Of a stretch of 64,000 bases of DNA, positions 24,563 to 32,990 are shown piece after piece (positions within the stretch are counted from its first letter, which is position 1; the number at the start of each line of letters is the position of its first letter). The translations under genes and the position numbers were made by a program. Origin of the DNA: Martinezella rhizogenes (GTDB lineage: Bacteria; Pseudomonadota; Alphaproteobacteria; Rhizobiales; Rhizobiaceae); contig NZ_JUHG01000014.1 of NCBI RefSeq assembly GCF_000799715.1, forward strand, positions 62,001-126,000, in the 5' to 3' direction. The notes under the pieces were generated by a model. It did not search any database. It worked only from the letters and a program-made list of their open reading frames with translations, and was not told the DNA's origin.

Positions 24563-25423
24563 ATGGAAAATACGCTCTACGACTACTCCCCCATCGTCGA
24601 CCGCCCGAAGATCGCCTGGCCGAACGGCGCGCGCGTGGCCTTCTATGTCGGCCTGAACGTCGAGCATTTCGAGCTCGGCAAGCCATCGACCAGCATCTGG
24701 CAGGGGACAGCCCATCTCCAGCCCGACCCGCTGAACCATGGATGGCGCGACTACGGCACACGGGTTGGCATCTGGCGGATGATCGAAAGTTTTGATCGGC
24801 ACGGCATTCGCCCCTCCGTCCTGCTGAATTCCGACGTGGCGGTGCATTATCCTCATATCATCGAGGCGGGCAGGCGGCGCGATTGGGCCTGGCTCGCTCA
24901 TGGCAAGACCAACTCGATGCTTCATGCCAACATGGCCCCGGACGAGGAGCGTCGTTTCCTGACCGATGTGATCGATACGATCGAGCGTGCCACGGGTCAA
25001 CGCCCGAAAGGCTGGATGGGGCCCGGCCTCACCGAGACGTTCGAGACACCCAGAATCCTGAAAGATCTTGGCCTCTCCTATGTTCTGGACTGGACGGCCG
25101 ATGATCAGCCCTTCGCGCTCAACGTGCCCGGCATGATCTCGGTGCCCTATTCGGTCGAGCTCAACGATCTCCTGCTGTTCGGCGCCAACGGCCTGACCGG
25201 CGAGCAATTCTACCAGACGGTCGTCGATCAGTTCGACCAGCTCTATGCCGACAGCGCCAGCTCCGGCCGCGTCATGGCGCTGGCACTTCACCCCTTCGTG
25301 GTTGGCCAGGCCTTCCGCGCGAAATATCTCGACAAGGCGCTCGCCTATATCGCCTCCCATCAAGGGGTATGGCTGACGACGAGCGACGAGATTGCCGCGC
25401 ATTACGCCGGGAGCCGGGGCTAG
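24563..25423 (+). CDS. Polysaccharide deacetylase-family protein (PuuE-like)
   Basis: 286 aa NodB-homology TIM-like barrel. The layout (RVAFYVGLNVEHFE near the start, NSDVAVHYP at 89-97, WLAHGKTNSM at 110-119, MGPGLTETFETP, ALHPFVVGQAFR at 241-251) matches the cofactor-independent allantoinase PuuE and related amidohydrolases rather than chitin deacetylases. No other allantoin or urate genes are nearby, so the substrate is open. AGGAG is 6 bases before the ATG. Probably regulated by the divergent LysR. Confidence 0.85.
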   Translation: MENTLYDYSPIVDRPKIAWPNGARVAFYVGLNVEHFELGKPSTSIWQGTAHLQPDPLNHGWRDYGTRVGIWRMIESFDRHGIRPSVLLNSDVAVHYPHIIEAGRRRDWAWLAHGKTNSMLHANMAPDEERRFLTDVIDTIERATGQRPKGWMGPGLTETFETPRILKDLGLSYVLDWTADDQPFALNVPGMISVPYSVELNDLLLFGANGLTGEQFYQTVVDQFDQLYADSASSGRVMALALHPFVVGQAFRAKYLDKALAYIASHQGVWLTTSDEIAAHYAGSRG

Positions 25424-25469
25424 GCCGGATGTCGCGTGATTGGGCCTGATCAGCTGGATTACTTGCCAA

Positions 25470-25856
25470 TCAGGCAATCGGCGTCGAGGGTTCCCACGCC
25501 TTGACCAGAGCGATGAGGCCGGGAAAGCGGACATCGAGATCCTCGGTCCGCACCCGACTGCGCCGTTCCAGTCCATATTGCCTCTGGCGGATCAGGCCCG
25601 CTTCCCGCAGCGCCTTGAAATGGTGCGTCAGAGAGGATTTCGGCCGCTCGAAGCCGAACCAGCCGCAGGTGTGGTCATAGGCTTCCGATTCCAGAAGAAG
25701 CTTGCGGATGATGATCAGCCGCAGCGGATCGGCAAGCGCCCCCATCACGGCTTCAAGCCGCAGTTGCTCCACCGCCGGCTCGGGTAGTGGCGGCGGCAGA
25801 TCGTCGGGCAATTGGATATCGACAAGGGCGGTAGACGTGGTCATGAAGGAGTGCAT
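25470..25856 (-). CDS. ArsR-like winged-helix regulator
   Basis: 128 aa. Central ArsR-type HTH: MGALADPLRLIIIRKLLLE, then SSLTHHFKALREAGLIRQRQYGLERRSRVR (about residues 38-100). No metal-binding Cys pair of the ArsR type is seen (single Cys in HTCGWFG), so it more likely senses an organic compound. Start is either 25856 or 25844; neither has a clear ribosome-binding site. Divergent from an MFS transporter, with three 20-base operators between. Confidence 0.86.
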   Translation of the reverse strand: MHSFMTTSTALVDIQLPDDLPPPLPEPAVEQLRLEAVMGALADPLRLIIIRKLLLESEAYDHTCGWFGFERPKSSLTHHFKALREAGLIRQRQYGLERRSRVRTEDLDVRFPGLIALVKAWEPSTPIA

Positions 25857-25864
25857 AGCACACC

Positions 25865-25884
25865 AGTACGGTTTTTGTCGAACT
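25865..25884. promoter_or_regulatory. ArsR-type operator 1
   Basis: AGTACGG-N6-TCGAACT, first of three 20-base sites of consensus AGTACGA-N6-TCGAACT; eight bases upstream of the regulator's longer ATG. Confidence 0.65.
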
Positions 25885-25888
25885 AATC

Positions 25889-25908
25889 TGTACGAGTTTT
25901 ATCGAACT
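25889..25908. promoter_or_regulatory. ArsR-type operator 2
   Basis: TGTACGA-N6-TCGAACT, centre 24 bases from operator 1. Confidence 0.65.
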
Positions 25909-25914
25909 GTGCTA

Positions 25915-25934
25915 AGTACGATTTTATTCGTACT
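25915..25934. promoter_or_regulatory. ArsR-type operator 3 (perfect arms)
   Basis: AGTACGA-N6-TCGTACT, fully symmetric seven-base arms, centre 26 bases from operator 2 and 17 bases before the MFS ATG. Confidence 0.7.
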
Positions 25935-25951
25935 ATTCGATGGAGCCTGTC

Positions 25952-27181
25952 ATGACCTCTTCGCTTTCCGCCAATACCGCCGTCCAGCCGACTTGCCTTG
26001 TCGCCGATCCGCCGTGGCGCATGTGGGCTGCGGCCTGGATCGTCACCGCCGTCTTCATTCTCTCCAATGCGTCGACACCCCTCTATGTGCGCTGGCAGGC
26101 CGAGATCGGATTCTCGTCCGCAACGCTGACGATAATCTTCTCCGCCTATATTCTTGGGTTGTTACTGACGCTTCTGGTTGCCGGCCAGCTCTCAGACCGC
26201 TTTGGGCGCAGGCTTGTGCTCTTACCGGGCCTTATGGCAGCGATCCTTGCCTGCCTGCTGTTCCTCAGCGCTCATTCGGTCGCAATGCTGGTTGTTGCTC
26301 GCTTCCTCTCCGGTGTTGCTGTGGGTGTCGCCGTTTCGGCCGGTATGGCCTCTGTCGTGGATCTTGGCGGCCCGGAGCGCCGGCGGCAGGCGTCGCTGCT
26401 TGCTTCGGTGTCGATGGTGCTGGGAGCCGGTCTCGGCCCGCTGCTGGCAGGTAGCCTTGCTCTCGCACTGGAGTGGCCGATTGCGCCGATTTTCACGATC
26501 GAACTCATAATCCTCGCAAGCGCCACTCTGATGGCTATCCTTCTGCCGTTGAAGCGCGGTGCGAGTCATGCCGATCGCTCCTCGCGTCTGACGCTGCCCA
26601 ATGTGCCGCGCATCAACCATCCGCATATCGCCTCGGGCATTGCCGTCTTCGGGCCGGGCATCACCGCGACCTCCTTTGTCCTTTCACTGGGGCCTTCATT
26701 GCTCTCCCGGCTTATTGGTGTCTCGAACCCGTTGATCGCGGGCGGCATGGCCTGCGCCATGTTCCTGGCGGCAACCGGCGTGCAGTTTCTTATCAGGGGT
26801 CGTTCCGTGCGGACGATCCTCCTTGCCGGAGCAGCCGCGACCGTCCTCTCCATGGCGGGGGTCGCGCTTGCTGTCATGACATCGAATATCGCCCTGTTGA
26901 TCGTTGCTGCCCTGTTGGCGGGAAGCGGCCAGGGGCTCGGTCAACTCGGCGGCCTGACGCTCATCGGCCTGCATGTGCCGGCCGATCGTCGCGCCGAAGC
27001 CAATGCCGTGCTCAATATCGGCGGCTATATTCCGGCCGGCCTGATGCCGATCGCCACAGGTGTCGTCATCGACAGGGCGGGGCTATCGATTGGAGCGACC
27101 GGTTTTGCCGCCATGCTGGCAATCGCCGCGATCATGGGCGGATTTGTCGTGTCGAAGACCGCCGATCGACCGAAGTCCTGA
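25952..27181 (+). CDS. MFS transporter
   Basis: 409 aa, 12 helices. Family signature between helices 2 and 3 (LVAGQLSDRFGRRLVLLPG) and the helix 4-5 region (ARFLSGVAVGVAVSAGMASVVDLGG). Likely drug/H+ antiporter or small-molecule exporter. Start set at ATG 25952, which has GGAG 6 bases upstream; ATG at 25940 is in frame but has no ribosome-binding site. Controlled by the divergent ArsR-like protein through three operators. Ends near a strong hairpin shared with the convergent aldo/keto reductase gene. Confidence 0.9.
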   Translation: MTSSLSANTAVQPTCLVADPPWRMWAAAWIVTAVFILSNASTPLYVRWQAEIGFSSATLTIIFSAYILGLLLTLLVAGQLSDRFGRRLVLLPGLMAAILACLLFLSAHSVAMLVVARFLSGVAVGVAVSAGMASVVDLGGPERRRQASLLASVSMVLGAGLGPLLAGSLALALEWPIAPIFTIELIILASATLMAILLPLKRGASHADRSSRLTLPNVPRINHPHIASGIAVFGPGITATSFVLSLGPSLLSRLIGVSNPLIAGGMACAMFLAATGVQFLIRGRSVRTILLAGAAATVLSMAGVALAVMTSNIALLIVAALLAGSGQGLGQLGGLTLIGLHVPADRRAEANAVLNIGGYIPAGLMPIATGVVIDRAGLSIGATGFAAMLAIAAIMGGFVVSKTADRPKS

Positions 27182-27185
27182 AATG

Positions 27186-27226
27186 GCAGGGATCGGCAGG
27201 CGGCTTGACGCCTCTGCCGATCCTGC
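27186..27226. terminator. Bidirectional hairpin between MFS and aldo/keto reductase genes
   Basis: Ten-base perfect arms GGATCGGCAG (27190-27199) and CTGCCGATCC (27214-27223), extendable by three pairs outside a bulge. No T-tract follows on either strand, so termination efficiency is uncertain; the location between convergent genes fits a transcript-end structure. Confidence 0.5.
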
Positions 27227-27259
27227 ACCCTCGATGTCGCATCGATGCCGACTCTTTCG

Positions 27260-28366
27260 TCAGCTCACGCCCGCAAAACCTCCCGACAGTGTCAGGTCGG
27301 GAAAATAGCTCGCCGGTTTGTATCCGACCGTCTTTCCACCCGTCAGACCTCCCTGGATTTCCGACCCGAAGAAGGAATAGGGGAATGTCGGCGGCAGGGC
27401 GCTGGCCTCGTCGAGACGGCGGCGCAGTTCGAGCGGAATCTCGAACTCCAGTGCGCCGAGATTGTCCTTGAGCTGGTCCAGCCTGGTGGCGCCGAGGATG
27501 ACCGAGGCGACGCCCGGCTGTGTCATCACCCAATTCACGGCCACCTGAGCCATGCTGCGGCCAAGCGCGGCCGATATTTTTTCGAGTTCCGCGACGATCG
27601 CCCAATTCCGCTCGGTGAATTTCTGGAAGCCGGGATTGCTTGTGCCGCGTACCGTCTCAAGCCGCCCACTGACCTGTTCCCTGGAGTCGGACCGGTATTT
27701 TCCGCTGAGAAAACCGCTTGCCAGCGGGCTCCACACCATGACGCCGGTGCCGTAGCGGGTGCCGAACGGAACGAATTCCTGCTCGATATTGCGCTCGGCC
27801 AGGGAGTATTCCATCTGTAGCGCCGAGACCGGCTCGTAGCCCCGGTGTTCGGCCACGGCCTGCGCGCGGCTGGCATACCAGGCCGGTACGTCGGAAAGGC
27901 CGACATGCAGAACTTTCCCGGAGCGGACGAGATCGTCGAGCGTACGCATGACCTCTTCGGGCGGCGTCAGCCGGTCCCAGCAATGCAGCAAATAGAGGTC
28001 GATATGGTCGGTGTTCAGCCGCTTCAGCGAGCCTTCGACCGCGCGCAGAATGTTTTTGCGTCCGTTGCCGGCGGTGTTTGGATTGTTGCCGGAGATGTTC
28101 ATGCTGAACTTGGTCGCGATCACGGCCTCGTCACGCAGGCCGCGCTCGGTGATGAATTCGCCCAACCACGCTTCCGATGTCCCGCCCGTATAGGCGTCGG
28201 CCGTATCAAAGAAATTACCGCCGGCCTCGACATAGGCGTCGAACATGGCGCGGGCGGTGTCCTTGTCCGCGCCCCAGCCCCATTCCGTGCCGAAGGTCAT
28301 GGTGCCGAGCGCAAGCTGCGGCACCTTCAGGCCGCTATTGCCGAGTGTGTAGTAGGTCATGCCCAT
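27260..28366 (-). CDS. Aldo/keto reductase
   Basis: 368 aa NADPH-dependent (alpha/beta)8-barrel oxidoreductase. Catalytic tetrad Asp54, Tyr59, Lys86 and His128 is complete (FFDTADAYTGG, ATKFS, LYLLHCW). Resembles the YajO/AKR13-like group with the long C-terminal extension after ILGATRLDQLKDNLGALE. The ATG at 28366 has GAGGATC upstream; a second ATG two codons on is equally placed. Divergent from a LysR gene 136 bases away, which probably regulates it. Confidence 0.93.
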   Translation of the reverse strand: MGMTYYTLGNSGLKVPQLALGTMTFGTEWGWGADKDTARAMFDAYVEAGGNFFDTADAYTGGTSEAWLGEFITERGLRDEAVIATKFSMNISGNNPNTAGNGRKNILRAVEGSLKRLNTDHIDLYLLHCWDRLTPPEEVMRTLDDLVRSGKVLHVGLSDVPAWYASRAQAVAEHRGYEPVSALQMEYSLAERNIEQEFVPFGTRYGTGVMVWSPLASGFLSGKYRSDSREQVSGRLETVRGTSNPGFQKFTERNWAIVAELEKISAALGRSMAQVAVNWVMTQPGVASVILGATRLDQLKDNLGALEFEIPLELRRRLDEASALPPTFPYSFFGSEIQGGLTGGKTVGYKPASYFPDLTLSGGFAGVS

Positions 28367-28502
28367 GGGTTTGATCCTCGCTTGTCGATCTCGTTGGCGC
28401 GGCAGGTTCTCCTGCGTCGCGGTTCGCCAGGCTAGGATGCGTAAAAAGCATCTATTCGATAAGATCGTTTATTCTGCATGCAGTCTGCGATATCATTCAT
28501 GA

Positions 28503-29420
28503 ATGGATCGCGATCTGCTTGCCCATCTGCCGGTTATCGTTGCCGTGGCGCGACGCGGCGGCTTTGCCGCCGCTGCCGCGGAACTCGGCATGAGCCCGTC
28601 GGCGGTCAGCCATGCCGTGCGGCTGGTGGAGGAGCGCCTGGGCCAGCCGCTATTTGCGCGCACGACCCGTAGCGTCGCGCTGACGGATGCGGGCCGAAGC
28701 CTCGTCGGCACACTGGCTCCGGCCTTGCAGGATATTCATGAGCGGATGGAGCGCATCCGCGCGGTCAAGGGACGACCCAGCGGCCTGCTCAGGATCAATG
28801 CCGCGCGGATATCCCTGCCGCTCGCCGTAACCCCGATCGTCGCTTTGATGGCGGAGCGCTATCCCGATGTCGAGGTCGAGATATTCTCCGATGAGCGCCT
28901 GACCGATATCGTCTCCGAAGGTTTCGATGCCGGAATTCGCATTGGCGAGATGATCGCGCAGGACATGGTGGCTGTGCGGCTGACACCGCCGTTCCGGTCC
29001 ATCGTGGTCGCCTCGCCGGGCTATATCGGTAGCCACGGTCGCCCGATGAATCTCACGGATCTTTCGCAACACAATTGCATCGGCTACCGGCTCATCCGTT
29101 CCGGCGGGCTCTATCAGTGGGACTTCGTCCAGGATGGTCGCGATGTGGCGGTGGCGGTACGAGGGTCGGCGATCGTCACGGAATCGCACTCGGCCGTCGA
29201 ACTGGCGCTGGCCGGTGTCGGCCTCGCCTATGTGTTCGAGCCGCTGGTAAAGGCCGATATTGCCGCCGGCCGGCTCATTCAGGTTCTGGACCCTTACGCC
29301 GTCACCGAGGATGGCCTCTTCCTCTATTTCCCCCGTCGTGCCGAACTGGCGCCGAAGCTCAGGGCTTTCATCGACACCGCCCGGAGCGTCGGCCGCGCAG
29401 TCCCCCTTGCGGACATCTGA
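28503..29420 (+). CDS. LysR-family transcriptional regulator
   Basis: 305 aa, HTH at 5-60 (LLAHLPVIVAVARRGGFAAAAAE, AVSHAVRLVEERLGQPLF), effector domain with VEIFSDERLTDIVSEGFDAGIRIGE typical of the CrgA/DsdC-like subgroup. Divergent from the aldo/keto reductase; a CTGCATGCAG palindrome at 28474-28483 is a possible binding site. The isochorismatase-like gene begins 54 bases after its stop on the same strand and may be co-transcribed. Confidence 0.92.
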   Translation: MDRDLLAHLPVIVAVARRGGFAAAAAELGMSPSAVSHAVRLVEERLGQPLFARTTRSVALTDAGRSLVGTLAPALQDIHERMERIRAVKGRPSGLLRINAARISLPLAVTPIVALMAERYPDVEVEIFSDERLTDIVSEGFDAGIRIGEMIAQDMVAVRLTPPFRSIVVASPGYIGSHGRPMNLTDLSQHNCIGYRLIRSGGLYQWDFVQDGRDVAVAVRGSAIVTESHSAVELALAGVGLAYVFEPLVKADIAAGRLIQVLDPYAVTEDGLFLYFPRRAELAPKLRAFIDTARSVGRAVPLADI

Positions 29421-29474
29421 CCGGAACCACAACTCCCCAATAACTTCAAACAGCGACGATGGACTAAGCGATTG

Positions 29475-30062
29475 ATGGAGAAGATGCAGGCAAGCCAGGC
29501 CGAGGTAGTTGACGCTCTGATCGTGGTCGATGTCCAGAATGCCTTCGTGACGGGGCCGGATGCTGTCCCCGGGCATGCCCGGCTCGTCGCGATGGTGGAG
29601 GTTTTGCTCGCCCAAGCCCGATCCGCCGGCGCGCCGGTAATCTTCCTTCAGAACGACGGCCCGCCGGGTGCTATGGACGAGCCGTCCCGGCCCGGATGGG
29701 CATTGTACTTTTCTCCCCGCTCGCACGAGACGGTGGTGAGGAAGGCGCGGGACGACGGGTTCGATGGCACGGACCTCGATGGGATTCTCACAGCGCTCGG
29801 CGTGCGCAACATCGCGATCTGCGGTGTGCTCTCCGAAATGTGCGTGGCGGCAACCGCGCGGGAAGCCATGCGGCTTGGCTATGGCGTGCTCCTGCCGCAT
29901 GACGCGCATGCCACATATGACGTTCCCGCCGGACCGGGCTCGGAGAGCGTGCCCGCGGCAATGGCGGCCAGGGCGGCGGAATGGTCGCTCGGCGATGAGA
30001 TCCGGATCTGCGCGTCAGCTCACGAGGTTCGCTTTGTTGCGCGCAATGATGCCGGGCAATAA
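29475..30062 (+). CDS. Isochorismatase-family cysteine hydrolase
   Basis: 195 aa. The triad of this family is complete: Asp19 (VVDVQNAF), Lys90 (VVRKARDDGF) and Cys123 (GVLSEMCVAATAREA), with the cis-peptide region before it. Members include nicotinamidases, ureidoacrylate and N-carbamoyl amidohydrolases; the substrate cannot be assigned. Start is uncertain: ATG 29475 or ATG 29484; the TTG at 29472 seems less likely. Confidence 0.88.
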   Translation: MEKMQASQAEVVDALIVVDVQNAFVTGPDAVPGHARLVAMVEVLLAQARSAGAPVIFLQNDGPPGAMDEPSRPGWALYFSPRSHETVVRKARDDGFDGTDLDGILTALGVRNIAICGVLSEMCVAATAREAMRLGYGVLLPHDAHATYDVPAGPGSESVPAAMAARAAEWSLGDEIRICASAHEVRFVARNDAGQ

Positions 30063-30124
30063 GGGCGCCGGCGGGTCTGTCATGCTCTTGATCGCTCTCT
30101 AGGTTATGGCTAGCTGACGTAACC

Positions 30125-31036
30125 CTATAGTCCTCCGACGGCGCGTTTCCCCGCTCGGATAAAGGCCTCCAGAGCGGGAAGATTATTGCCTTTCCGCCAG
30201 GCAAGCGCGGTTTCGTAGGGAACTGGAGCGCCGGTGCCGCAGAGCTCCCGAAAAACCACGCCTTCGCGGGGTGTCCCGCTGAATAGGCTGGGAACCAGAG
30301 CGACCCCGAGGTCCGCCGCGACGAGGCCGATAATGGTTTCCATCTGGACCGCACGCTGGGTGACCCGTGGCGTAAAGCCGGCCTCAGAGCAGGCTCTGAG
30401 AATGGTCTCATGAAGGCCAGGCCCTTCGCCGGCCGGAAAGAGAATCCAGGGCTGGTCGGCAAGTGCGGCCAGAGCAAGCGGAGTATCGGCCGCGTTAGCC
30501 AGCGGATGGCCAGCGGGGATGGCTGCAACCAGATGGCTCTCGACCATCGACTGCGTCACGATGCGATGCTCGACGCCGGAAGGAAGGGGCAGAGCGACGA
30601 TGCCGATATCCATGCGGTCGTCCAGAAGCGCCGCAACCTGTCGAGCCGTAGGAGCCTCCTCAAGTTCCAGCGCAACGGCTGGGTATTGCTCCCGGAACGT
30701 GGCGATGAGGATCGGCAATAGCTGCCGCACGGCGCTGGCGACAAATCCGATACGGAGCGATCCGATCTCTCCGGCCCCCGCGCGTTGCGTGAGGATGACC
30801 GCCCGTTCGGTCTGGGCAATTGTTCTCTGGGCTTCTTCGCGTAAAACCTCGCCCGCCGCCGTCAGGCAGGTGATCCGGTTCGTGCGCTCGAATAGCCGAA
30901 CGCCGATCGTCTCCTCCATGTGCCGGATCGCCGCGGTCAATGGCGGCTGCGCCATGTTGAGGCGCTCCGCCGCCCGCCGGAAACTCATGGTTTCGGCAAC
31001 GGCAAGAAACTGCTGAAACTGGCGCAGGCTAAGCAT
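30125..31036 (-). CDS. LysR-family transcriptional regulator
   Basis: 303 aa. HTH (MLSLRQFQQFLAVAETMSFRRAA, QPPLTAAIRHMEETIGVRLFER) of the BenM/CatM/CbbR-like subgroup, which usually bind aromatic or small carboxylic effectors, and a full effector domain (SLRIGFVASAV, DIGIVALPLP, ADLGVALVPSLF). ATG at 31036 gives the typical N-terminus; a GTG at 31045 is in frame. Divergent from the SDR gene at 31136. Confidence 0.92.
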   Translation of the reverse strand: MLSLRQFQQFLAVAETMSFRRAAERLNMAQPPLTAAIRHMEETIGVRLFERTNRITCLTAAGEVLREEAQRTIAQTERAVILTQRAGAGEIGSLRIGFVASAVRQLLPILIATFREQYPAVALELEEAPTARQVAALLDDRMDIGIVALPLPSGVEHRIVTQSMVESHLVAAIPAGHPLANAADTPLALAALADQPWILFPAGEGPGLHETILRACSEAGFTPRVTQRAVQMETIIGLVAADLGVALVPSLFSGTPREGVVFRELCGTGAPVPYETALAWRKGNNLPALEAFIRAGKRAVGGL

Positions 31037-31135
31037 GCGATACACTTAACATATCACATAGGCAGATCAACGGTATTGGACATATCGCGACCCTGCTCTC
31101 ATCTTGAAGACTTCGTTCAGTGCATGGGATTCAAG

Positions 31136-31873
31136 ATGATGAAAGATAGAAAGATTGCAGTTGTAACAGGCGGAGCCAGTGGCATCGGTTTTGGTATCGC
31201 GGAAGCGCTGGTGCGGGCTGGTTACGATATCGTCCTGATCGGTCGGAACGAGGATCGCCTCCGCAATGCTGCGGAAAAGCTCGGCCCGGCGTGCTCGTGG
31301 CGGCGAGCGGACGTGGGACGGCGCAACGAGGTGCAGGCTGCGCTGTCGGGCCTTGATCACGTCGATGTTCTGGTGAATGCAGCGGGATTTGTTCGCAGTG
31401 TCAGTCTTGCGACACCGGCTGAGGAAGCCGAGGCAAACTGGGATGCTGTCATTGACGCCAATCTCAAGGGTAGTTTTCTGATGACGCGGGTAGTGGCCCC
31501 CTTGCTCGCAAGCCCCGGCGGCCGTGTCATTAACATCAGTTCGATTGGTGCCCAGACCGGCGGTAGCAGGCCGGGCAGCCTCGCTTACGCCGCGGCGAAA
31601 TCCGGCCTGCACGGTTTGACCTATGCGCTGGCGCGCGAGCTGGCGCCGCGCGGGATCACCACGAACGTCGTTGCGCCAGGCTTCATCGCAGACACGGGTT
31701 TCACCGGCGCCTGGCCGGAAGAACGCATAGCGGCGATCGTCGCCGAGACGCCAATGGGACGGCCGGGCGCGCCGGCTGACATTGCCGGAGCCGTGCTCTG
31801 GCTCGCGTCGCCGGCCGGCTCCTTCGTCACCGGGGCGGTCGTTCCGGTCAATGGCGGATGGCGAATTGGCTGA
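31136..31873 (+). CDS. Classical SDR-family oxidoreductase
   Basis: 245 aa. Complete classical SDR signature: TGGASGIG (11-18), NAAG (81-84), Asn109, Ser135/136 in INISSIG, Tyr151 and Lys155 (YAAAK), and a C-terminal PVNGGWRIG. Resembles 3-oxoacyl-ACP reductase/glucose-dehydrogenase-like enzymes. Unlike the other two SDR-fold proteins of this block, the tetrad is intact. Start at the first of two adjacent ATGs, six bases after GGGA; ATG 31124 is also in frame. Probably under the divergent LysR. Confidence 0.88.
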   Translation: MMKDRKIAVVTGGASGIGFGIAEALVRAGYDIVLIGRNEDRLRNAAEKLGPACSWRRADVGRRNEVQAALSGLDHVDVLVNAAGFVRSVSLATPAEEAEANWDAVIDANLKGSFLMTRVVAPLLASPGGRVINISSIGAQTGGSRPGSLAYAAAKSGLHGLTYALARELAPRGITTNVVAPGFIADTGFTGAWPEERIAAIVAETPMGRPGAPADIAGAVLWLASPAGSFVTGAVVPVNGGWRIG

Positions 31874-32012
31874 GGTCGATGCGTGGCACCGTCCTTTGTT
31901 CTCGTGTTCTCGCGAGCCTGCTCGGGCCTTTGAATCAAATTGTGGTTGCCGCTCAAAGACACCTTGGGAGCGGCAGCTATTCTTCATATCAGGGAATGAA
32001 AAGCCATAGAGA

Positions 32013-32102
32013 TGGCGGACAAGGTGGGATTCGAACCCACGGTACGCTTTCACGCACACACGCGTTCCAGGCGTGCGCCTTAAACCACTCGGCCACCTGT
32101 CC
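32013..32102 (-). tRNA. tRNA-Ser(GGA)
   Basis: On the minus strand a 90-base tRNA including encoded CCA: acceptor arms GGACAGG/CTTGTCC, anticodon arm CACGC-CTGGAAC-GCGTG giving anticodon GGA (reads UCC/UCU), a long variable arm as expected for tRNA-Ser, and T-arm GTGGG-TTCGAAT-CCCAC. The 3' end faces the accessory block to the left. Confidence 0.95.
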
Positions 32103-32335
32103 ATCTGCACTTTCGCATCCGATGAAGGAGCTATTGTGGGAACGGCGCGATATATACCGATGAATTTTCTGGGATCAACCCAAATCTGACAGTTTTTTGA
32201 CTTCTGGGCAGAAAACTATGCGCTTCTCCTCCATTGCACTTGTTTCGCGCGCAACTTATCTAAAGAAAAAGACGGAGAAGAATACGATTGGCCAGTGATG
32301 AATGGCCGACGTTGGTTGAGTATCGGGAGGAGTTC

Positions 32336-32653
32336 ATGCGTTTCCTGTTGCGTTTTGCGAGCCTCGTTGCGCTGGTCGTTGCCGTGGTTGCCGGCACCAT
32401 CGATTCCATACAGTCAGTGGCTGCCTCGGCCGTTGTGATGACGCCGATGGGGGATGCCTGGAAGGATGTCAGCCCGTCTTCGCTTGCCACCGTCCAGTCG
32501 CTGATCTCCTATTATATTCATCCGCGTCTCTACGATCTGGCCATGCAATGGCTGTTGTTCCAGCCGGCTTTCGCGGTCTTCCTGGTGCTGTCGCTGCTTC
32601 TGTGGATGGTTGCCTACAAGAGGTCGCCGGTTGCCGGGCGTTTCAGCGTCTAG
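32336..32653 (+). CDS. Small two-helix membrane protein of unknown function
   Basis: 105 aa. An N-terminal hydrophobic helix (about 5-25, RFASLVALVVAVVAGTI), an extracytoplasmic stretch with MGDAWKDVSPSSLATVQSLISYYI, and a second helix (about 75-95, AFAVFLVLSLLLWMVAY) followed by a basic C-terminus. Strong GGGAGG ribosome-binding site 5 bases before the ATG. I recognise the layout as a conserved hypothetical of rhizobia but know no function; no partner is adjacent, as it lies between the tRNA and the nucleoside locus. Confidence 0.75.
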   Translation: MRFLLRFASLVALVVAVVAGTIDSIQSVAASAVVMTPMGDAWKDVSPSSLATVQSLISYYIHPRLYDLAMQWLLFQPAFAVFLVLSLLLWMVAYKRSPVAGRFSV

Positions 32654-32990
32654 GGCTGTTTGCCGCCTCCCTCGAAAATGATGCCGGCTATGCAATTTGG
32701 TGGCATCCGGAGGCCCCCGGAGGGGCTGTCATCATCCTCCATTGCCGCTTTGTTGGCTAATAAAATCGCAGTTCGGGAGTGGAATTGTCCAAAAAACAGC
32801 CCCTTTGAGCGGGCTTTTGGCAATTCCCACAAATCTTTACCAACTGAAAAATTTCTGGTGAATTTTTCATGCAGCCATGCAAGGATGCGCGCCAGCTTGG
32901 CCTCGGGGGAGGCCGGCGGTTCCGCAGACATGTCCGGTCAACGGGCTTGCGGGAGGACCCAACAAGATAGAAACAACAGGGCTGCAACTC
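32654..32990. other. Long leader/intergenic region before nucleoside locus
   Basis: 337 bases without a supported gene. Contains a stem GATGCC (32680-32685)/GGCATC (32702-32707), a GC hairpin AGCCC (32798-32802)/GGGCT (32811-32815) followed by TTT that could end the upstream transcript, an AT-rich inverted repeat at 32846-32868, and a GGCCTC/GAGGCC hairpin near 32900. It presumably holds the promoter and control elements of the nucleoside operon. Confidence 0.5.
32846..32868. promoter_or_regulatory. Inverted repeat upstream of nucleoside transporter operon
   Basis: Perfect eight-base arms GAAAAATT (32846-32853) and AATTTTTC (32861-32868) around a seven-base spacer, 123 bases before the substrate-binding-protein ATG. 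Candidate operator for a nucleoside-responsive repressor; no regulator gene lies in the locus. Confidence 0.45.

Noticed and set aside
31874..32012. Attachment site or integrase remnant next to tRNA-Ser
   Set aside because: No duplicate of the tRNA 3' end and no integrase-like frame was seen; only the tRNA position suggests an island border.
32798..32820. Riboswitch in the nucleoside operon leader
   Set aside because: Stems are present but I could match no known purine, preQ1 or guanidine aptamer core; kept only as an unassigned structured leader.
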